DNA from: Anisus vortex
Lineage: Eukaryota; Mollusca; Gastropoda; Planorbidae
Reading direction: 5' to 3'
Assembly: GCA_949126835.1 (NCBI GenBank)
Contig: OX421505.1
Location: forward strand, 5,214,587 to 5,278,586
DNA: 64,000 nucleotides
The notes beneath the pieces are model-generated. The model was not told the DNA's origin and ran no database searches. It saw only the letters and a program-made list of their open reading frames with translations. The position numbers were made by a program, and so were the translations under genes. This document shows, in pieces, positions 56,493-64,000 of the stretch (position 1 is its first letter; each line of letters opens with the position of its first letter).

Positions 56493-57590
56493 CATAGGTT
56501 CTCAACGGGGGAAATATCGCCCCCGGGGGGCGGTGAGAAGCTTTAGAGAACGCTGACATCCCCGGGGACGATTGGGGGGCGGTGAGGGGCGAGTGTGCGG
56601 TACAAACGTACCTGATGTATTTTAACACATCAGCTATTTGAATCGATTAGTTTTTGGATGAAATGTTATGAAAACGCAAGTGCTGCTAAATATCTGATAT
56701 ATCCCCAACAGTAAGCCTACATATTATTATATTAATAAGAAATAAGAATCGCAATGTCTTTTCGATGAAGTAGGGGTCTCTATTTGGCAAATATAGTGTG
56801 ATTCCGGCTGGTCCTGTGGTTGGTTCACCGGACCATCAACTATGCTGACCGATCACTGTCGCTTTAGCATCTGCTATTATTAATTATATTTCTTCATCTC
56901 AGTTCAACTGAGATGTCTTAAATGTGTTTTAAACATCGAGAAAGGAGAGATTACTATGGTAAAGCGGTATAGATAATTAGTAATCATACAAACTGGGTAG
57001 TTATTGTAATGCTTGAAAATATACATATAATTTATTTAGTTATATAATATTTATATAATTTTCAAATACTTTTTACAGTTTGATAATTTCAAAGTTATAA
57101 CTGTGAGCCATTTAATTTTTATAAAAGAAAAAAAAAACAGAAATATTAGCTCAAATAAAACGGGCTAATTATTTCCCTTTATCTAAAAATTTTGATTTTG
57201 TAGATTCAATATTTGATTCAATTACAAGTTCTGTTTTGTAATATAACAAATATTACTGATTTTTAGACCTAAGGCTTTTTGCAATCAAAATTGAAACAAA
57301 AATAGCCAAATTGCTAGTAACACACTAGGCAAACGATTCACATTAATATTGATTTATTTAAACCTTTTGTTTTGTTTTTATCTATTATTCTTACAATATG
57401 TTTCCTTTTCAGTTTTTTTTTAAAGATAATTAATCACACAAAAAGTCTAGTTCCCCTAAAAAAAATTGCGGAAACTATAGTCCAGATGGGCGGAAAGGGT
57501 GCTAAAAGAAAGTTGGGGGGGGGTGAGGGGCGGTGAGCGGAAAAAAATTGTAAAAGGGGGCGGTGAGCCGAAAAAGGTTGAGAACCTATG
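56493..57590. mobile_element. hAT-type element, unit B
   Basis: Counterpart of 11,916-13,024 with the same TIRs and 8-bp gtgtaaac duplication. A G-run near the right end is much shorter here. Confidence 0.92.
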
Positions 57591-58757
57591 GTGTAAACAT
57601 TAGTATAGCTTGAAGTGTAGTGTGTCTGTACGATCTATACATGAGATACAAATAGGTTACACTAGGACAACTTTTCTCTCTAGTTATCCACATCCATCCA
57701 GTCGACCTTGTGAGCCTGTGGATCACTTCGACGAGATCTGAGGTAAAGTGTTCCTGGAAAATACAACATAGAACTGTACCAGAGACATTTTTTTTCTTTT
57801 GTTCTTGGTTTTGGCACGAGTTACCATAAATAGATTTCATAATGAACAAATTCTTACTTTCGATTTCTTAAAATGCTTCTTAATACAGTATCACAATGGG
57901 CGGATTGAGTGGGGACTATTTTATACAGGAGAAAGTGTGTATAATGTACAATGCCTAAGTTAAACATAAGTTTTTCATACTATATCCAAATACCTGCTAT
58001 ACAGTTTAACATCTTACAATACACAGTCTGCCGTGCTTTGAAGAAAATCACAATAAAGAGTACAAACTATTACTTAAAATAAAACAAACCTTTAGAAATA
58101 TAATTCTATTATCTAGTCATGAGAAAGTTGAACGCAAAAAACAAAAAATAGTAGAAAATCGTCAAAGCAAGACTATAATAAGATTGTTTGCTTGCTTTGA
58201 TATTTTTGCTATTTGATAACTTGAAACACTTACTTTCGGAATTTCCGATCGCATTAAGTTCTCTAGACTTCCGGTTTAGTAATTCGCTATGATTCTCTCA
58301 ATGGAAAATTAAGATTAAAATCGAAAGTTGTTTACAGTAGAAACCTTTAATGCAATCGTAGAACATATAAGCTCTAAAAATAGAGCAAGCGGGTCATCTT
58401 ATTATGGTCTTTGGTATTACTAAACTCGACTACATTCTTTTATTGAAAATACAACAGTTAGGTATTTAATGTACTTTTTTTGTCAGGCTGAAACGAAGTC
58501 CTCTTTTGAATAAAAATAAAAGAACATGAAACATTTATCAAAACTCTAAATTCTAAAAATTAATATAAGGAATTGGATATCTGTTCAATGCAAAATCTGA
58601 TGACTCTTTCTAATTAATCTAAGTGAAACTGTTCACTACTGTTTCTAACATGTGTAATAATGTAAGATTAACAGTAAAGTAATAATCTGACCTCTGCCTT
58701 TGTTTTTCTTTAACAAAGTTTCTTTAAAACAAATTCAATTGTTCGTTTCTAATACAG
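57591..58757. other. Remainder of intron 1, unit B
   Basis: No gene seen; collinear with 13,025-14,247 apart from the 57-base deletion. Confidence 0.6.
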
Positions 58758-58843
58758 TGACCCGAGGCTGAAGCGGAAAACCAACAGACCGCCTCCAGCC
58801 CAACCCAAACCAAAGCCACCGAAACCAGTGCCGAAAAGAGCAG
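58758..58843 (+). CDS. Unknown Lys/Pro-rich protein, unit B, exon 2
   Basis: 86 nt with the same splice sites as unit A. Three third-position differences, all synonymous. Confidence 0.87.
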
Positions 58844-58979
58844 GTAAAACTAGAATTGGTTAAGCTCTAAACCGGTTACATAACATTTTTGTTGAATAAG
58901 AAAAAATTGGTTGAAAACATGACATAGTTTCACGCGGGACAAACTTGTGACGTAATTTTCTCACACATTCATTGAACTA

Positions 58980-59104
58980 AGTCTCTTTCTCTCTATGTCT
59001 CTCTCTCTATCTCTCTTTGATTCCAACTTTCATAACATGCCCGTCTCTATGTTTCTCTTTCTCTTTCTCTCTCTCTCTCTCTCTCTTTATCTCTCCTCTC
59101 CCTC

Positions 59105-59167
<63 letters not shown>

Positions 59168-59170
59168 TAT
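58980..59170. repeat. CT/TA microsatellite, expanded in unit B
   Basis: CT-rich tract followed by about 30 TA units (59,108-59,168), against about six at the matching place in unit A. Confidence 0.95.
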
Positions 59171-59362
59171 TATTAATATGAAGCTTTGTTAATTTCTAAA
59201 AAAATCTTGCACGGATTATAAAAACCCTTAAATATCAATATTTTGTAGAAAATCTTGTACTTGTTCCGACTTACCTTATTTTTCGTTTTTCTTTCAATAA
59301 TCTCAAAATTCAGTCATGTATTTTTAAATATCTCTAAAGTTTGTTATATATTAAAATGCAAT

Positions 59363-59448
59363 ACTAGACTCATACCACGGATGAGCGTAGGATGCAATAC
59401 TCTTCTGTATAGAAGGAGCGTCCGTAACATATTAGTTAAGATAAGACA
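59363..59448 (+). repeat. 75-80-bp interspersed repeat, unit B copy 3
   Basis: Counterpart of 14,786-14,872. Confidence 0.8.
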
Positions 59449-59562
59449 AGATTTGAACCTAATACTTCAGCAATGACAGCCACAGGGCAAGAATGACCAG
59501 TCTTATCTTTACTAACCGTCATGCATTGGTTTTTCTTATATGTAAAAATGTATTTCCTGCAG

Positions 59563-59689
59563 CGAACCCTGCACTTAGACAAACCAAATTTAAAGGGTAC
59601 GAGCCCAACATTAAGTGGGATCCCAAACAGCAACAAGTGAAGTCTTACGAACCCAAACTATACAACGGCAATTTGAAGCATAACCCTGA
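59563..59689 (+). CDS. Unknown Lys/Pro-rich protein, unit B, exon 3
   Basis: 127 nt, no difference from unit A seen; the same acceptor and gtaagtt donor. Confidence 0.87.
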
Positions 59690-60637
59690 GTAAGTTATTG
59701 AAAGTTTTGTTTCCAATATCTCATGCCTTAACTTCCTGTAAATAAACACTTCATATATTATGCCTCTTTGAACAAATAACATACTTCCACGTAATGGACG
59801 GGTTGAGGCATTAGCTACTTAGAGTTACGCTGATCCTACAGTAGACCAACTTTACTCAGATTGTATAGAATTTTAGTATATTAAGGAAAGGATTTTTCTT
59901 TCAATTATTATAAATGGCGTGTTTATTTATTTTTTTAAGTTTGTGTAGAATTATATCATTTTGATTAACACTGCTTTTAAATACTTTCGAATTGCTTAAT
60001 AACGGCTGAGCGTTTAAAGATTAGCTCAAAATATGTTGTAAATTCAAGAAACCTTTTCTAAATTATTGTTTGGTCACAAATAAGCTTATTCAAAGTAATT
60101 TAAAACCAGGTGGCTAATTAAACACATTTTTCGGCAGTATAAATGCTGAAAACTGTTCACAGTAAACCAGTTTTTCTAATAGCTCACCAGAATTTCTAAT
60201 AGAAACAATATTTTTTTTTACTCTACATTCGATACATTTTCATACAGTTTTACTGTAAAACAAAGAAGGAAATATTCTTACTGGTGTCGATAACTGTTTT
60301 GTTTTCTAAGTTGCCACCCTAGTGAAGTGGAAGTGGATACAGTAGAGCAATACGTTGGCATCCGATTAGCCAGTGGAAAACTAACTTACTATTAATCTTT
60401 ACTTGGCATGTGCCACACTGTGCAGCCTCAGAATTAATTTCACAAAATCTAAGGCTTTCATAAACCCAGATTTCAGAGCAATAATATCTGTTTAGAACAC
60501 ATTATAACTGTTGAAGTCTAATGGCTTATAACACTTTATAAACCCAAACAAGCTACTGTATTATTAATGTAATTATAATTATTCATTTAAAATATTGCTG
60601 CACATTTTGTTGATGTTGTTTTTTTTTCATTTTATAG
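59690..60637. other. Intron 3, unit B
   Basis: No gene seen; differs from unit A by scattered substitutions and small indels. Confidence 0.6.
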
Positions 60638-60695
60638 GCCAGCGAAATTATATGAGCTTCCTGAAAACTATTACGGATTCCCTAAAGGAAAGAAG
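60638..60695 (+). CDS. Unknown Lys/Pro-rich protein, unit B, exon 4
   Basis: 58 nt; one synonymous difference from unit A (CCA for CCG). Last exon of this gene inside the window. Confidence 0.85.
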
Positions 60696-61221
60696 GTAGA
60701 CAACTCATTACATTAGTAGAGTACTCTTATATATATCAGTGAAAAACTCTCACTTTCTTCTAGTTACTGTCTTTTAACACGCGAACGGAAAAACGTAAAA
60801 TATTCCAAATCTTTTCTTTTTTTGTCAATAGAGTTTAGATTTCCATGCTCTTGCATTGTGGGAATTGGTTTTAAAAACAACAACATTGCATCCTTGCGTT
60901 CTTTTAGTTTCATACAGCATTGCATCCTTGCGTTCTTTTAGTTTCACACATTATCTGATGAGATAATAATAGGCTAATAACACTAAAAATCATTTATATA
61001 GCTTACTTGTCCTTGTTATTGCATTAAAGCTAGCTTACCGCGCGCGCTTTTTTTTTTTTACACACTTCAGTTCCAAATGCTGCGTTCATGATCGGATAGT
61101 AATAATTTTAATGATTTCAAGTGTTCTAGATGCATTTAATATCTGGTTAACGCTTATGAATTTAAGCGGTCGTTATTGTCTTAACAAGAGTTTTGATTTG
61201 AACTTTATCTATTTCACCGTT

Positions 61222-61403
61222 GTTTTTCAACACTACAAGCGCCCACCAAAACCGAACTGGGTTTTAAAAGTTCCTAAAAGTTGCCTTCATATAATCAACA
61301 ATCAAATATGTTGTTTTTCAACACTACAAGCGCCCACCAAAACCGAACTGGGTTTTAAAAGTTCCTAAAAGTTGCCTTCATATAATCGACAATCACCTAT
61401 GTT
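61222..61403 (+). repeat. 91-bp direct duplication, unit B
   Basis: Copies start at 61,222 and 61,313, as in unit A. Confidence 0.9.
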
Positions 61404-61494
61404 TTTGTCAGCACAGGAATCTCCCACAAAAAAAACAACAACAACCTAGCTGGATTTGTTTAAAGCTGTAGATCCATCACATGCTCCATATTTT

Positions 61495-62066
61495 AAGAAA
61501 TAAATAATTTCAAATATCTTGGAGCAATCCTTTCCGTAGACAGAAACTGTGAGTCAGAAATTCGAGACAAGATTGGGACAGCAATAACGGCAATGGCTTT
61601 CCTAAACAGAATCCAGACCAGCAAATACATAAGTCTCCCAACAAAGTGCAGACTTTACATAGCCCTTGTCAAAAACATTGTTCTGTATGGATGAGAGATC
61701 TGGACAATGCTATCAGCAATTGAAAACAAACTGCAGGCATTCGAAAATAAATGCATGATAAAAATACTTCGAATCTCCAACATAGAACACAGGACTAATG
61801 CGTATGTCTGGGACAGAATATCCTCAATTGCAGGCCATCAAGAAAACATGATGACATCAATCAAACGGCGCAAACTAACATGGTTGGTTCATGTGTTGCG
61901 GCACAATGACCTGCCAAAAACAATCCTCCAAGGCACTGTAGAGGGTGGACAACGGAGAGGCCGTCAGCGGAGATGCTGGTTCGACAACAAAAAATATTGG
62001 ACAGGGCTGAAGTTGATTTATCTATTGACAACCGCTCAAGATAGGCTAAAGTGGAAAAAAAGTTGA
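61495..62066 (+). pseudogene. Non-LTR retrotransposon RT fragment, unit B
   Basis: Counterpart of 16,890-17,465. The 119-codon open part is identical to unit A and shares the same in-frame TGA, so the stop predates the duplication. Confidence 0.85.
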
Positions 62067-62290
62067 CTGCTGAGGTGACCATTCGATCCCCCCAACGACA
62101 ACAACGGTCAAATTTTAATGATTGATGATGAGGAGGATTAAGCTTAACTTAATGCGATTAACATTTTGAGTATTAATTATCGCCTACTCATTTTTAATGT
62201 TAAAAACGGATTCCTCATAACTGATCGTGTAGCCTTTGTATGTTTTTAAAAGACCAGAACTGACCGTCGAGGTTGTAATAAGTTGTCAAA

Positions 62291-62926
62291 CACCAGCAAA
62301 AGCATGTGTTTAGTTTACAGAAATGGAGGGAAATGGCACCGGAAGTTCATGATCTCTTCCATTCGAAAAGGTCACGCCTCTCTCAAGACTCAGTACTCTC
62401 TGCACAACGAGTTGCTGAACTCCTGAACTCTTCAGACAGATGTCTCGTCTGTGCCCTTGTGCTGCACGATTTGTCTGCTGCCTTCGACACGATCGACCAC
62501 CACCTATCATCGATCACCTCAGCTAAACGTTCGGCATTCACAACATCGACCTCTCCTGATTCAGGAGCCTTTTTCAGAATCGATCCCAGGCCGTCATCAC
62601 CCTTATTCCGATATCTGCACTGGCTACCTATCAATAACCGGATTTACTACAAGCTGGCTTCTCTCTGCTACAAGTGCCTGAATGTCCCAGATTTTCTTTG
62701 CTCCTGTCTTGAGCTCTGCACTCAATCCCGTCAACTTCGCTCGGCTTCTGACGCACTGATTCTTTGGATCCGCGAAGCTAGTGTCCGTTGGTCAACGTGC
62801 ATTCTCTTACGCGAGCCCGTCCGCATGTATCCCCTACCAATCCAACTTCGCCAGAGCCTTATCTTTGACACCTTGAGGAGCCGGCTGAAGACTCACCTAT
62901 TCCAGTAGCTCACTGTGCGTATATAT
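62291..62926 (+). pseudogene. CR1/L2/Rex1-group LINE fragment, unit B
   Basis: Counterpart of 17,690-18,322 with the same internal deletion. One amino-acid difference in 200 codons (Ser to Tyr in the NNRI.YKLA block). Confidence 0.82.
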
Positions 62927-64000
62927 GTTACGGCCAAAGCCCGAAGTGCGGCCAGATCGCGATCTGGTCGAGGCGCTTGGCCAATGTCCGATGTGCTTGA
63001 AATTGCCAGTGTTTACGCTACTTTGGCCAGCCACTTCGCGATGTGGCTGGCAATCCCTGGCCAATGTCCGATGTGCTGATACAAGAACGTTCGGTAGTAG
63101 GCACAGGTGTGATGGCGGCTTGCATAAGGTAGCAAGGACAGTGATACATACGCTGTGTCGATAATTTTCTGTTCGACTTCTGCTTTTCAGAGAAAGTCCT
63201 GCCGAAGTGGTCACTAATTATCAAGGAAATTAATTATCACACGATTTAGTAAACTATCTACCTGGATAAAAACATCATTTGCGTCATAAATTGACTGGAT
63301 GGTGTCTGTGGGTAAAGGATTGACTTTTGATAATCCACAAAGGAGGTCAGGTCAGGCAGGAGCGACCGTATTTTTTATCTAGCCATTGTCCGCGCGGTCT
63401 AGTTTCATGTGTTGTATAAACATGGGTGGGGCCGCCAGTTGCAATGACAATGAGCGTGTTTGATTTTATGAAAAGAGATAGAGATGGAGTGTCAATACTG
63501 TACAGGGTAGGGCTATCATTGTTCTCGTGACCTACACCGACGACCGGGAAAACACCCTCCAAGCCCCACCCATTGACGGACCCTCGAAGCCACAAGCGAC
63601 TGGAATGTTTGGACAAAGGGATGGGAGAGAGATACGTGACTTTAAAGTCCACCCACTCCTTTCTCATTGGTCCATGTTATATTTCGTGGGTAGATCTTCC
63701 TTGTGTAAAAACGCCCCAAACACGACTTTACGCACTTTTTTCCTTATGGATTTTAGTTGTAACAAGTGATTATAGATCTAAAATGTACTATGATAAATGA
63801 ACATGACTGATTTTGCAATTTAGTATAAATAAAGATGGATAATTTACTATAATAAACTAATTTGACTGATTTTTTAATTTTTTTTAAATTAAATATTGTT
63901 AATTTACTATAATAAACTAATTTGACTGATTTTGTAATTTAGCTTATTTTAATTATTAATCAATATAAGCCTAATGTGATAATTACGTTTTACAAACACT
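62927..64000. mobile_element. Inverted-repeat element, unit B (runs off the window)
   Basis: Counterpart of 18,326-19,563. The left TIR is intact; the right TIR is outside the window. It has a 5-base insertion near 63,645 relative to unit A. Confidence 0.8.

Larger units (their letters stand above)
42768..64000. repeat. Tandem duplication, unit B (incomplete)
   Basis: Collinear with unit A from 6,974. The offset is 35,794 at the start and about 44,480-44,606 after the LTR element insertion. Small differences between units include a 180-base block at 53,020-53,205 and a 105-base block at 55,383-55,486, both present only here. Confidence 0.8.

Overview
The window is eukaryotic and AT-rich. It has spliced genes with GT-AG introns, many retrotransposon and DNA-transposon remnants, microsatellites and minisatellites, and no operons. 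The repeat types, a divergent class A receptor and a trypsin-fold protein rich in Cys and Trp suggest an invertebrate, most likely a gastropod mollusc. That assignment is an inference from general impression, not from a search.

Layout. 1-3.2 kb is non-coding with microsatellites and a tRNA-derived SINE. 3.2-6.5 kb is a decayed pogo-like DNA transposon with 24-bp terminal inverted repeats, a TA target duplication and a PHD-like zinc-binding C-terminus. 6,974-42,767 looks like one unit of a head-to-tail tandem duplication, and 42,768 to the window end is the start of a second unit. Unit A carries a six-exon plus-strand gene (exons 10,338-35,889, 346 aa, Lys/Pro-rich, repeated YEPK-like motifs, unknown function). 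Its 18-kb intron 4 contains LINE fragments, a 1.2-kb inverted-repeat element and a nested minus-strand trypsin-fold serine-peptidase-like gene with one frameshift. It also contains a LINE fragment lying inside a 32-bp minisatellite. Downstream of the gene are a second LINE fragment flanked by a 39-bp minisatellite, a piggyBac-like MITE and the 3' part of a class A GPCR (minus strand) that appears to be cut by the duplication junction.

Unit B repeats exons 1-4 of the plus-strand gene with four differences, all synonymous; exons 5-6 would lie beyond the window. Unit B alone carries an 8.55-kb LTR retrotransposon (43,997-52,550, minus strand) with near-identical LTRs and a 5-bp target duplication. 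Its domain order is Gag-PR-IN-RT-RNaseH, with Ty3-type sequences in Ty1-type order as in Gmr1-like elements. It has two protease-like domains and three in-frame TAA codons.

The main story is a young segmental tandem duplication of an unknown conserved gene, followed by the LTR insertion. The most unusual system is the rearranged, stop-interrupted LTR retrotransposon. All family assignments are by eye from motifs; no database was searched.
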